Source of the DNA: Syntrophales bacterium | GTDB lineage: Bacteria; Desulfobacterota; Syntrophia; Syntrophales; UBA2210 | NCBI GenBank assembly: GCA_023228425.1 | Contig: JALOBE010000005.1 | Span: 48,772 to 112,771, forward strand | Direction of reading: 5' to 3' | DNA length: 64,000 nucleotides | Shown here: piece by piece, positions 43,857 through 52,089 of the stretch | How positions within the stretch are numbered: position 1 is the first letter of the stretch | Layout of the letters: each line of letters opens with the position of its first letter | Made by a program: the position numbers and the translations under genes | Notes under the pieces: generated by a model | The model's input: only the letters and a program-made list of their open reading frames with translations | The model's database searches: none | What the model was told of the DNA's origin: nothing

Positions 43857-44085
43857 CTTTCAGGATCACGAAATAGTCGGCTCTGTCCCTAGTCCAGCCT
43901 GTTACAAGGCGGTGAGAGTATTTTAGCGCCTCATATTCACCTCGCGCTTGATAACCGTCTGGATTACCCAAGGTCTGAATTACTTCCTGTTTTGGCATTC
44001 CCGGTCGGAGACGTGACATCAACTCGCCGGTAGCACAACCGGTCAAGATGAAAAGGATGGCAAGCACTGCAGCGTATTTCTTCAT
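43771..44085 (-). CDS. Small lipoprotein, BamE/SmpA-like
   Basis: A 104-residue protein with a lipoprotein signal (MKKYAAVLAILFILTGCATG, lipobox LTGC). It is followed by LRPGMPKQEVIQTLGNPDG, the typical motif of the SmpA/OmlA-like small beta-fold, then GEYEALKYSH. It should be anchored in the outer membrane. It lies just after an attC-like site on the same strand, as a gene-cassette ORF would. Confidence 0.7.
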   Translation of the reverse strand: MKKYAAVLAILFILTGCATGELMSRLRPGMPKQEVIQTLGNPDGYQARGEYEALKYSHRLVTGWTRDRADYFVILKDGKTVEYGTGEVRVKDVNSNVLFLVPLR

Positions 44086-44102
44086 GTGTTTTCTCCTCCA
44101 AA

Positions 44103-44166
44103 CCTAACGAAAAGCTCACCCGGAGCGGGCCAGCGGCCCGCGATCGGGTGCAGCGGTTGGTTATGC
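44103..44166 (-). other. attC-like recombination site
   Basis: On the minus strand it starts GCATAACCAACCGC and ends TTCGTTAGG. The inner arms CACCCGATCGCGGGCCGC and GCGGCCCGCTCCGGGTG type sequences pair, giving the R''-L''-L'-R' layout of integron cassette sites. It directly follows the gene 44,233-44,898. Confidence 0.7.
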
Positions 44167-44232
44167 CAATTTACTTTAATCTTATACACTTATAGTCACG
44201 CTTATTGCCCAAGTTGTTTTATCTTGAGTAAA

Positions 44233-44898
44233 CTATGACAGAAAAGAATAGTCCCTTGCAAATGGCTTTACGTCTATTCCGTCAGTGCCAGGAACCTGCA
44301 CAAACAAGCCTCTACCTCTGCTGACCACATTAAATTTGAGCTGCCCCTTAGATTCGCTCATATCTTTACCATATTTCTCAAAAAAATTCTCCGGAAGAGG
44401 AACATCTATAACTTCTCCATTTTCGCGCTGGCATAAAAGCACGGCATGATCAAAGCCTCCAGCTGGCAAACCAAGAAACCAACGATATGGTTGTCTTTCT
44501 GTAGCAACAGCAAGGCCAACCAGTTTTCCTGACCTAGTACGAAATATTGTCTTTCCTTTAATCAACTGGAGGTGGATACCTTCTGCCTCGCGTTTTCTTA
44601 AGAACTCACTACGAATTTGTTCTCCAAGCACTCTTGAGGCAACCATCTGCGCTGATCTTGACCCACTAACAGGGGTGGTCACAACACGCCGAGTTTTTGA
44701 TTGTGTTATTTGTAGAGTGCCACTTTTCAGTCCTTCAAGTTCTGAAGTAATTTGTTTATGGCGAGAAATAAGATTTTCAATTTTTTCTAATTTTTCACTT
44801 TCTGCCAAGACAATGTCGGTTTTCCCTTCACTAGCCGCTTTGGAGATAGCCGATAATATTTTGTTTTTCTCGTCTTGAAGCTCTGTTAAAGTACCCAT
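44233..44898 (-). CDS. Hypothetical cassette protein with N-terminal coiled coil
   Basis: A 221-residue protein preceded by CAGGAGGTCATCGC. Residues 1-60 are rich in Lys/Glu and predicted coiled coil (LTELQDEKNKILSAISKA), followed by a KSGTLQITQSKTRR linker and a mixed alpha/beta domain with GGFDHAVLLCQRENGEVIDVP. I recognise no family. It is bounded by attC-like sites at 44,103 and 44,986, the classic layout of an integron gene cassette. Confidence 0.6.
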   Translation of the reverse strand: MGTLTELQDEKNKILSAISKAASEGKTDIVLAESEKLEKIENLISRHKQITSELEGLKSGTLQITQSKTRRVVTTPVSGSRSAQMVASRVLGEQIRSEFLRKREAEGIHLQLIKGKTIFRTRSGKLVGLAVATERQPYRWFLGLPAGGFDHAVLLCQRENGEVIDVPLPENFFEKYGKDMSESKGQLKFNVVSRGRGLFVQVPGTDGIDVKPFARDYSFLS

Positions 44899-44985
44899 GC
44901 GATGACCTCCTGAGTTAAGTTATATTTTCTATGACTCATAAGATAACAAAGTGCAAGTGCAGTGTCAAGTGTTTTTTTATTCATT

Positions 44986-45022
44986 AGGGCATAACGCTTG
45001 AGTTAAGCCGCGCCGCGAAGGA
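44986..45022 (-). other. Half attC-like site, truncated by an IS
   Basis: GCATAACGCTTGAGTTAAGC followed by CGCGCCGCGAAG is the left half of a standard attC; at about 45,020 it changes to unrelated sequence that leads into the IS256-type transposase. Confidence 0.65.
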
Positions 45023-45070
45023 GATATTGTCAAATGTTGTGGATCGAGTTCCGTACCCTTCGTCATGTGA

Positions 45071-45855
45071 TCATGCCGCTTCCTGCAATTTTCCGTTGAT
45101 GAACACTCTGTTTTCCAATACCAGGGGAATCATGGCATACCCTCTGAGCTTCTTCCAGGTCTTCCGGGCCGGCTTGAAGACCATGGTCAGGGTGGCCGTC
45201 CGGGATCCACATCCTTTGGTTCGCTTCGTTCGATGCCGGACCGTGGCGAAGGTCGATTCAATAGGGTTGGTGGACCGTATATGAATCCAGTGCACCGCAG
45301 GAAAATCATAGAAGGTAAAGAGCACCTCTTTATCTTTTTCAAGACACGCCACGGCTTTGGGATACTTGTCCTTGTAAGCATGCACAAAGTGATCACAGGC
45401 TTCCAGGGCCGACTCCTTGCTCTCGGCATGATACATGTCATGGATAGGGAACGTTGCCTTCGACTGCATACTCTTGGGAAGCGTGTCCAGGATGTTGGCA
45501 GTCTTGTGTACCCAGCAGCGCTGTTCTCGACAGCGGGGGAATACCTCCTCAAGGGCTGCCCAAAACCCCAGGCAGCCATCGGCAGCGGCGAGACGGGGGG
45601 CATTCTTCAGGCCCCGACGCCGCAGGTCGAGAAGAACCTCCTTCCAGCTGGTCGTGCTCTCACGATAGCCGTCACCGATGGCCACCAGTTCCTTGTTGCC
45701 TTCCTTGTCGGTGCCGATGATTACCAGGATGCACATCCGGTCATCATCAAGGCGAACGTTGAAGTACATGCCGTCGGCCCAGAAGTACACATACTCCTTG
45801 TCGCTCAGATTGCGCCGGGACCATTCCTGATAGTCTTCTTCCCAGGATGCTTTCA
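45071..45855 (-). mobile_element. IS256-family transposase, N-terminally truncated
   Basis: A mutator-type transposase fragment. It reads from LKASWEEDYQEWSRRNLSDK through YVYFWADGMYFNVRLDDDR, AIGDGYRESTTSW and CWVHKTANILDTLPKS to RSTNPIESTFATVRHRTKR, all IS256 hallmarks. The Asp-rich N-terminal third is missing: the frame stops matching at about 45,855, where an IS1380-like sequence begins on the other strand. The C-terminus is complete. It should be inactive. Confidence 0.85.
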
Positions 45856-45861
45856 GCGGAG

Positions 45862-46972
45862 ATGGTTCGTTTGGATAGCGTGCTGTGCCGTCTTTTTGGG
45901 TGGTCTTGCTCTGCCGAGTTCAAGGCGCTCATTCGTCTTTTCGGTTGGTTTGACATGCTGACGAATGAGCGTGTGCAGGGGAACATGTATCGACGGCTGT
46001 TTGACAAGCTTCCTTCCATGAAGAGTGTCGCCCTTGACCTTGATTCGACGGTGGTGACCCGTACCAGGCAACAGGAGGGGGCCGGTCGCGGCTACAATCC
46101 AGCCCGGCACGGACGGCCGAGCCATCATCCGCTGTTGGCGTTTATTGCTGAGTATCGGCTTGTTGCCACCTTCTGGCTTCGCCCGGGGAATGTGCACAGT
46201 GGGACAACGTTTTGCAATTTCTCGAATCCACCCTTGCCCATCTGCCGGGCAAGACCGTAGGCCTTTTGCGTGCCGACAGCGGATTTTTTGATGATTCCTT
46301 CCCTTTCTCTCTGCGCTGGAGTTGTAGCATATTCCTTATGTGGTTGCTGCGAAGCTGACCTATACCCTACAGCGGGCGATTTACAGGGCAGGGAACTGGT
46401 GGGCGTTGAAGCAGGGGATCGAGATTACCGAAATCGAGTACCAGGCAGCCGTTTGGAAGAAGGCACGCCGCATTATCGTCATACGGCAGTCCGCCTCAGA
46501 CCGGGAGTCTCCCGGCAAGAGCCTCAGTCTGTTTGCTGATGATCCGGCGGCCAAAAGATGGCGATACAGTGCATACGTAACGGACTTGGCATTGCCGACG
46601 GTTGAGGTCTGGCGCACCTGCCGGGGAAGGGCGGATGCGGAAAGCCGGATCAAAGGGGTGAAGGCCGATTTCGGGCTCGATGCCTTCAACATGAAGAAGT
46701 TCTGGGCGACCGAGGCGGATTTGTCCTTTGCCATGCCGGCGTACAATCTGATGAGTCTGTTTCGTCAGGCCGTAATGAAGACCCGCGTGAAGCACACCCT
46801 TTCCACTTTGCACGGGATGATACTGGCGGTGGGCGGTTCATGGAAGGGCGGCAACGGCAAGAATCATTTGCTCTTGTCTCTCCCACGAAAGAAACAGGCT
46901 TGGTTCAGCGGTCTGTGGGCCAATAGCCTCAGACCTACCATGCGGCGAAACCTGATCCTACAAATTCTCTAA
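45862..46972 (+). pseudogene. IS1380-family transposase, truncated and frameshifted
   Basis: The pieces read LDLDSTVVTRTRQQEGAGRG and HHPLLAFIAEYRLVATFWLR (DDE Asp region) in one frame. After about 46,200 the frame shifts to VGLLRADSGFFDDSF, and after about 46,315 it shifts again to VVAAKLTYTLQRAIYRAG onwards to the normal end (MRRNLILQIL). About 100 N-terminal residues are absent. It abuts the IS256 fragment, so two damaged elements meet here. Confidence 0.8.
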
Positions 46973-46984
46973 TGGAAAATCTGG

Positions 46985-47015
46985 GTTAAATAGTTAAGTA
47001 CGTCCCTCTTGACAC
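46985..47015. repeat. Direct repeat partner, IS1380 outer end
   Basis: Partner of the repeat at 43,268-43,298; 21 bases are identical and the spacing is about 3.7 kb, in the same orientation. It follows the IS1380 transposase stop by ten bases and is probably part of the element's terminus. Confidence 0.6.
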
Positions 47016-47064
47016 TGTACCCCATTTGGGATACGCTCGAGCAAACTCACATGGAGGTGTAGCA

Positions 47065-47325
47065 ATGGCTAAATCATCCACCATCAGAGCCAGAATTGAG
47101 CCCGATTTAAAAGGCAAGGCTGAGCACATATTCCGCCGGCTTGGGCTGACGACAACTCAAGCGATTACGCTTTTTTATAAGCAGGTCGAATTAAAAAAAG
47201 GGTTGCCTTTTGACGTAGCCATTCCCAACGAGGTCACTCGCAAGACCTTTACCAACACGGATGCGGGCCGTGAACTGATTATTTGCAATGATGCCGATGA
47301 TATGTTCAAAAAGTTGGGCATCTGA
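47065..47325 (+). CDS. dinJ: DinJ/RelB-type antitoxin
   Basis: An 86-residue ribbon-helix-helix antitoxin (MAKSSTIRARIEPDLKGKAE; LGLTTTQAITLFYKQVELKKG). The start at 47,065 follows TGGAGGTGTAGCA. It neutralises the YafQ-type toxin whose start overlaps its stop by one base (TGATG). The C-terminal region (TNTDAGRELIICNDADDMFKKL) would wrap the toxin. Located in the mobile region, it may stabilise it. Confidence 0.88.
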   Translation: MAKSSTIRARIEPDLKGKAEHIFRRLGLTTTQAITLFYKQVELKKGLPFDVAIPNEVTRKTFTNTDAGRELIICNDADDMFKKLGI

Positions 47326-47597
47326 TGCCGGCGCCCGTATACACAAAGCAGTTTGAACGCGACTCCAAGCGGATGAAAAGACGCGGCAAAAACCTCGAAA
47401 AACTGAAAATAATAATCCGTTCTTTAGTGGCCGAGGAACCCCTTGACGACATTCATCGTGACCATAGGCTGATTGGCAATTGGAAGGGGCGACGGGAATG
47501 CCACATTGAATCCGACTGGCTGTTGATTTATGTAATTGAGTCCAACCGCGTTGTCTTCGAGCGGGCGGGAAGCCACGCTGACCTATTCCAAAAATAA
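47325..47597 (+). CDS. yafQ: YafQ-type ribonuclease toxin
   Basis: A 90-residue toxin of the RelE/YafQ family that cleaves mRNA on the ribosome. Motifs are QFERDSKRMKRRGKNLEKL, the catalytic DIHRDHRLIGNWKGRRECHI segment (His and Asp residues) and the final catalytic His in RAGSHADLFQK. All expected catalytic residues are present, so it should be active. It is co-translated with the DinJ-type antitoxin. Confidence 0.88.
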   Translation: MPAPVYTKQFERDSKRMKRRGKNLEKLKIIIRSLVAEEPLDDIHRDHRLIGNWKGRRECHIESDWLLIYVIESNRVVFERAGSHADLFQK

Positions 47598-48026
47598 AGC
47601 GAGCTATTCGGAGAACATGCCCCGTAATGAGCATTCATAATGGAGATTGGCGGGACGACACAAAGAGACGACGCCCTACGTGAAATAGCAACCAACCGGT
47701 ATGGCTTGATATGATTATGATGTTTCTGTCTATTCTATTGCACCGATGGGCAACTATCACAAGCATGAAAACCTATTGCAATTTTGCCACCGTTTTGTCA
47801 TAGACATACACTGTAATCTGCCAGACAACTTCCACCCCGACCGAAAAAGAAAGCGACAGCGGGAGAGGCATTCAAGCACGAAACACCTCTTCTGCGACGA
47901 CAGCACAATAACCCATCCGCCGACCCATGAACACAGAGACTGTCCGACAGGGATGACTGTTTTGCCGAAGGAAAGGTTTTTGAAGGAAAGAAGTATGTGT
48001 TGCATCCGGTTGCGCAGGGGGCAGAG

Positions 48027-48161
48027 GTGATACGGGCCCGCAAGCCGAGGCACCTTCCCGTTGTCATGACCCGCGCTGAAGTAAGGGAGGTGCCGGCGAA
48101 CCTGTCCGGCGACAAGCGGCTCGTGGCCGCGATGAATGCCGTGGGTACTCGGAATAATTGA
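48027..48161 (+). pseudogene. Integron integrase / tyrosine recombinase remnant
   Basis: A 44-codon stretch reads VIRARKPRHLPVVMTRAEVR and continues EVPANLSGDKRLVAAMN. This strongly recalls the IntI segment RAKRPKRLPVVLTREEV..VL..L.G..RLMA, which precedes the catalytic domain. Both the N-terminal and catalytic parts are absent. The surrounding gap 47,598-48,274 shows no other gene. The attC-like sites nearby support an integron origin. Confidence 0.55.
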
Positions 48162-48274
48162 CAGTATCGCGGTTCATTGCATATATTCATCGGCGTCATA
48201 TACGGACAGGAAAAGACAATCGCGGGTCTTATGTGAATCCGCCCATACACTGTCGGGCATAAAGGAAACAGCAC

Positions 48275-48538
48275 ATGGACTTCTTGCTTTTACTGGTTGT
48301 CATTGCCGTCATCGCAGCCGTTCTATTCGTCGTCGTAAAAGCCAAAAAAGGCGGTGGTGCCGGCGAGGCGCCGTGGCCCTTCTATGCAAAGAAAGCCAAG
48401 GCCTTGGGTTCAGCAGGTATTCGTATCGTGCGCTGGCAAGCCAGATCCATCCCCGATGAGGCTACCATCAAAGCTGCGTTCGCTCATGCCCAACAAGGCG
48501 ATCCAGCCGACAGTCCTGCCTCCGCTTCGCTTCGGTAA
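48275..48538 (+). CDS. Truncated DUF2726-like membrane-anchored protein (cassette)
   Basis: It starts MDFLLLLVVIAVIAAVLFVV (membrane anchor), then KKGGGAGEAPWPFYAKKAK, which resembles the start of DUF2726 proteins. The expected nuclease-like core is missing. From about residue 70 the reading frame runs into an attC-like site (HAQQGDPADSPASASLR), so the protein is a truncated remnant in cassette format. Preceded by AAAGGAAACAGC. Confidence 0.45.
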   Translation: MDFLLLLVVIAVIAAVLFVVVKAKKGGGAGEAPWPFYAKKAKALGSAGIRIVRWQARSIPDEATIKAAFAHAQQGDPADSPASASLR

Positions 48539-48566
48539 ACCCGCGGCTGAGCTTGGTCGGTTCGCT
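48488..48566 (+). other. attC-like recombination site
   Basis: Starts GCCCAACAAGGCGATCCAGC, has the GCTTCGCTTCGGT central loop and ends GAGCTTGGTCGGTTCGC, matching the R''/L''...L'/R' layout; the terminal GTT is followed by CGC rather than RRRY. Confidence 0.55.
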
Positions 48567-48610
48567 CATCATGGAATGAGGAATGTAATAACCGACGTGG
48601 AGGTGGCACC

Positions 48611-49936
48611 ATGAAGCACCCAATCCGCATATCACTCTCCCTGCTCGCAGGGTTCCTCACCGTATTTTGTTTTTTTGCGCAATCCAATGCGCAACCCGGT
48701 TCTTACCCGGGCGCAGAAAAAACTGATCCCGGGCGGATGGGTTGGATGAAGGGATTTCCCCCGCCGCCAGAAAAGCTGATTATGCAGCCGGAAGCGGATT
48801 TTTTCAGCTTTCCGAAGTTGCGCTGGACGGTATGCCACATTCGGGAACTGATGCCCACAAAGCAAGTGAGCAGGGGTATCGAAGCGCCGGTCCCGTTATT
48901 CTACGCACTCGATGATGATATTGATGCCGTGAAATTCACGCCCATGAATGGCGCAAAACCCATGACATGGAAGGAATCCCTGTCAGCGAATTATACCGAC
49001 GGCATTCTCATTCTTCACAAGGGCCAGACCGTTTATGAGAAATACCTTGGTTGTCTCGACGAGATGGGTACGCATGCCGCCATGTCGATGACCAAGTCGA
49101 TTACGGGACTCCTGGCCGAGATCCTGGTGGCTGAGGGACAGCTGGACGATAAAGTGAAGGCTGCCTCAATTGTCCCGGAACTCAAGGATAGCGCCTTTGG
49201 CCGTGCGACTGTGCGCCAGATCATGGACATGACCACGGCTCTTGACTACAGCGAGGACTACGCTGACCCAAAAGCGGATATCTGGATTTATTCAAAGGCG
49301 GCGAGCCCACTGCCGAAACCAAAGGATTATGAAGGTCCGAACGGCTATTTTGAGTATCTGCAAACCGTCAGGCAGGACGGCGTCCACGGCGAGGCTTTCG
49401 GCTACAGGACAATCAACACGGATGCGCTTGGCTGGGTGATATCGCGGGTCACTGGCAGGGATCTTGCGCACCTGTTGTCGGAGCGTATCTGGAGCAGGAT
49501 GGGCGCGGAGTTGGATGGATATATGACCGTGGACGCCAAGGGAACACCGTTTGCGGGCGGCGGACTCAGTGCAGGTATGCGGGACTTGGGACGTATTGGA
49601 CTTCTATTGCTCAACGACGGCAAGATCAATGGGCAACAGTTGTTCCCGAAAGAGGTTGTGGAGAACATCCGGGCCGGCGGTAATAAGCAAGCCTTTGCCA
49701 AGGCTGGCTATGAAATGCTTAAAGGCGGGAGCTACCGCAGTATGTGGTGGGTGTTCCATAATAAGCATGGTGCTTTTGCTGCACGTGGAGTTCATGGTCA
49801 AACCATCTATGTGGACCCAACCGCCGATATGGTCATCGTGCGCTTCGCGTCTTTTCCCACGGCGAATAACGCGCAGATTGATCCAACCTCCTTGCCGGCC
49901 TATCAAGCCGTGGCTGAGTATTTGATGAAAAAGTGA
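48611..49936 (+). CDS. Exported serine hydrolase, NylB/class C beta-lactamase-like
   Basis: A 441-residue S12-family serine hydrolase with an N-terminal signal peptide (SLSLLAGFLTVFCFFAQSNA). The catalytic Ser-x-x-Lys is in AAMSMTKSITG and the Tyr is in MTTALDYSEDYADPKAD. The later RGVHGQTIYVDP corresponds to the HGQ end of 6-aminohexanoate-dimer hydrolase (NylB), to which the order of motifs is closest. It should cleave an amide or ester in the periplasm. Its true substrate is unknown and nylon oligomers are not implied. It sits just after an attC-like site. Confidence 0.85.
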   Translation: MKHPIRISLSLLAGFLTVFCFFAQSNAQPGSYPGAEKTDPGRMGWMKGFPPPPEKLIMQPEADFFSFPKLRWTVCHIRELMPTKQVSRGIEAPVPLFYALDDDIDAVKFTPMNGAKPMTWKESLSANYTDGILILHKGQTVYEKYLGCLDEMGTHAAMSMTKSITGLLAEILVAEGQLDDKVKAASIVPELKDSAFGRATVRQIMDMTTALDYSEDYADPKADIWIYSKAASPLPKPKDYEGPNGYFEYLQTVRQDGVHGEAFGYRTINTDALGWVISRVTGRDLAHLLSERIWSRMGAELDGYMTVDAKGTPFAGGGLSAGMRDLGRIGLLLLNDGKINGQQLFPKEVVENIRAGGNKQAFAKAGYEMLKGGSYRSMWWVFHNKHGAFAARGVHGQTIYVDPTADMVIVRFASFPTANNAQIDPTSLPAYQAVAEYLMKK

Positions 49937-49987
49937 CACGCAGACAAAAATGTGCGAGAGACTATGTACGACTATCGCTTTGGTCAT

Positions 49988-50035
49988 GGGGGTACCTCCT
50001 TTGGGGTTTTGGAATATCATCGGTGGTACCCCTTT
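49988..50035 (+). terminator. Possible terminator hairpin
   Basis: GGGGGTACCTCC pairs with GGTGGTACCCC across about 22 bases, followed by TTTC. It lies about 50 bases after the serine hydrolase gene. The gap 49,937-50,214 shows no gene. Confidence 0.4.
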
Positions 50036-50214
50036 CTCGTCAGTGACACAAGATATGATACATTACCACCCCGACATCTGCCGCTGGTCTCTTGTTGCCT
50101 TTGTATGCTAACATCCTTCTTCTCCTGCCCGCCCTACAGTAATTTATCAAGGGGTAGCTGTCTCAATTACATTGGCACAGAGGGGTTGAGCTACGGGCCA
50201 TCCAGTCAGACATA

Positions 50215-50508
50215 ATGGGTGATCTGCGAATCCTAAGAAACATGATTCTTCATGCGAAGGGCATCATGCGTCCCGATAAGCACGAGGGAATAAAGAGGCT
50301 GAGCGATATGTTTGATGCCAATCAGCCAGTTCATGTCCCCTATGAAGGTATGTATAAGATATTTGTCTTTATAAAACAGGATTGCGCAAGGATGCTTTTC
50401 GACTGGCTTGGCGTGAAGGATGCGCCAATTCTGCCCGAGGAAATGATTGATGTCGCCATTCAAAAAAGCAAAGACAATGGTCTCGGAAGAGCGAAGACTC
50501 TCCCGTAA
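50215..50508 (+). CDS. HEPN-like fragment with RNxxxH motif
   Basis: A 97-residue ORF, MGDLRILRNMILHAKGIMRP onwards. RNMILH fits the R-N-x3-H signature of HEPN ribonucleases. The frame stays open and sensible upstream of the ATG (ELRAIQSDIM), so an N-terminal part was probably lost. HEPN proteins often act as toxins or in defence, but this one looks incomplete. Confidence 0.4.
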   Translation: MGDLRILRNMILHAKGIMRPDKHEGIKRLSDMFDANQPVHVPYEGMYKIFVFIKQDCARMLFDWLGVKDAPILPEEMIDVAIQKSKDNGLGRAKTLP

Positions 50509-50522
50509 GGAGATTTTCTGCA

Positions 50523-51269
50523 ATGGATATTCCACGGATCTTCAACATTACCGAAAGTGCTCACCGCATCCATAATCCGTTCACACCCGAAAAGCTCGCC
50601 ACTCTCGGCGCGGCGCTGCGTCTGGAAACGGGAACCCGAGTGCTCGACCTCGGCAGCGGTTCGGGGGAGATGCTGTGCACCTGGGCACGCGATTACGGAG
50701 TCATCGGCACCGGCATCGACATGAGCCGGTTGTTCACCGAGCAAGCGAAACTCCGCGCCGAAGAACTCGGTGTCGCCAATCAAGTCAAGTTCATTCATGG
50801 CGATGCCGCCGGCTTCGTCTCTGACGAGAAGGCCGGTGTGGCAGCCTGTCTGGGTGCCACGTGGATCGCCGGGGGAGTCGCCGGCACCATCGAGCTTCTG
50901 GCGCAGAGCCTCCGCACCGGAGGGATCATCCTCATCGGCGAGCCCTACTGGCGGCAGTTACCGCCGACGGAAGATGTTGCCAGGGGGTGCCTTGTCGGCT
51001 CCATCTCCGACTTTCTCCTGCTTCCAGAACTTCTGGCGTCTTTCTGCCGCCTCGGCTACGACGTCGTAGAAATGGTTTTGGCAGACCAGGACAGCTGGGA
51101 CAGATACGAGGCGTCCAAGTGGCTCACCATGCGCCGATGGCTTGAAGCCAATCCTGACGACGAGTTCGCGAAAGATGTTCGAGCCGAACTAACCTCAGGA
51201 CCCGAGCGTTACGCCGCTTACACGCGTGAATACCTGGGCTGGGGCGCGTTCGCGCTGATGATGCGGTGA
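50523..51269 (+). CDS. Class I SAM-dependent methyltransferase (cassette copy 1)
   Basis: A 248-residue methyltransferase preceded by AAGGAGATTTTCTGC. Motif I is RVLDLGSGSGEML, followed by TGIDMSRLFTEQAK, FIHGDAAGF and RTGGIILIGEPYW. The C-terminal part (AYTREYLGWGAFALMMR) is intact. A second, truncated copy with about 90% similar residues lies at 61,031-61,507 in the opposite direction. Both copies are followed by nearly the same attC-like site, so the unit has the form of a mobile cassette. Confidence 0.82.
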   Translation: MDIPRIFNITESAHRIHNPFTPEKLATLGAALRLETGTRVLDLGSGSGEMLCTWARDYGVIGTGIDMSRLFTEQAKLRAEELGVANQVKFIHGDAAGFVSDEKAGVAACLGATWIAGGVAGTIELLAQSLRTGGIILIGEPYWRQLPPTEDVARGCLVGSISDFLLLPELLASFCRLGYDVVEMVLADQDSWDRYEASKWLTMRRWLEANPDDEFAKDVRAELTSGPERYAAYTREYLGWGAFALMMR

Positions 51270-51314
51270 TGAGGGATTAGCGGGCGACTCAGAAAGTGGG
51301 GAAAATCCAATCAT

Positions 51315-51375
51315 GCCTAACAACTCATTCAAGCCGATGCCGCTTCGCGGCGCGGCTTAATTCAGGTGTTCGACG
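51315..51375 (+). other. attC-like recombination site
   Basis: GCCTAACAACTCATTCAAGC, CGATGCCGCTTCGCGGCGCGG and CTTAATTCAGGTGTTCGAC give the R''-L''-loop-L'-R' pattern of integron sites with a 7-bp GCCGCTTCGCGGC loop hairpin. It is about 90% identical to the reverse complement of 61,048-61,107. Confidence 0.8.
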
Positions 51376-51854
51376 AGAAAAGCGTGGCACCAGTAGAAAT
51401 CGTAACGACAACCGATGCTGCCGCAAGGCTGGATGAGCTCCTTTGGGCAGTTCTGTGGCAGCCCTTGGGCCTGCCGCGTGATATACGTCACACATTCAGC
51501 GTGGAGGGCGAGGAATTCGAGTTACTTGCTCAAGAAAATGGGCAAGTGGTCGGAGGATTGGTTGCTGTATGGGCCGGGGGTACCGACATTGAGCTTCGGC
51601 ATCTGGCTGTCGCTTCTCATGCCCAAGGACACGGCATCGGCCGCAGTCTTGTCACGGAACTCTACCGTATCGCCAAAACCAGGAACTGTCGGCGTATTCA
51701 TACCATCGCTCGCAATACATCTGGTGAGTTCTTCAGAACGCTTGGGTTTCAAACCGCTCCGGGTCGGGCACCGGAACACCCCATTTTTCTCGAACATGGC
51801 ATTACATTCGAACTCATAGAGAAATTCGTCGAATCGGATAGCCGGGAGGACTAA
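51366..51854 (+). CDS. GNAT family N-acetyltransferase (cassette)
   Basis: An acetyltransferase of 162 residues when started at the GTG inside the attC-like site at 51,366; a later start is possible. The acetyl-CoA motif is in LRHLAVASHAQGHGIGRSLV, with IHTIARNTSGEFFRTLGFQ after it. The family commonly acetylates small amines. The position directly after an attC end is as expected for a cassette gene. Confidence 0.75.
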   Translation: MFDEKSVAPVEIVTTTDAAARLDELLWAVLWQPLGLPRDIRHTFSVEGEEFELLAQENGQVVGGLVAVWAGGTDIELRHLAVASHAQGHGIGRSLVTELYRIAKTRNCRRIHTIARNTSGEFFRTLGFQTAPGRAPEHPIFLEHGITFELIEKFVESDSRED

Positions 51855-52027
51855 CCTCCCAGCCCCCACACCACTTCCGCAGGAAAACCGCTGGAGAGAC
51901 ATGACTACAGCCAAGCAGGGACGACCCAACATGTATCAGTGATAACGTAATATTCTGAATGTAAAGGGGAGGCCGTCGGCATAGCATGAGTAAATACTGA
52001 AGAACAGTGGTAGCCTAAACTTTTCTA

Positions 52028-52056
52028 TTGACTAGTTCAAGTGTTTACTTTATATT
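52028..52056 (+). promoter_or_regulatory. Sigma-70 promoter of the TetR-efflux operon
   Basis: TTGACT (52,028-52,033) and TATATT (52,051-52,056) are separated by 17 bases, 34 bases before the TetR start. The spacer contains AGTTCAAGTGTTTACTT, a likely region for autoregulation, though no clear palindrome is seen. Confidence 0.6.
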
Positions 52057-52089
52057 GTGGCTTGATTTAGGGCGAACCAGGAGAAGACC

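Noticed and set aside
43771..43926. Short + strand frames near the lipoprotein gene
   Set aside because: They overlap a clear lipoprotein signal on the other strand and have no ribosome site.
51855..51960. A further attC site after the GNAT cassette
   Set aside because: A CTAACC-like start is present, but no complementary arm or terminal GTTRRRY follows.
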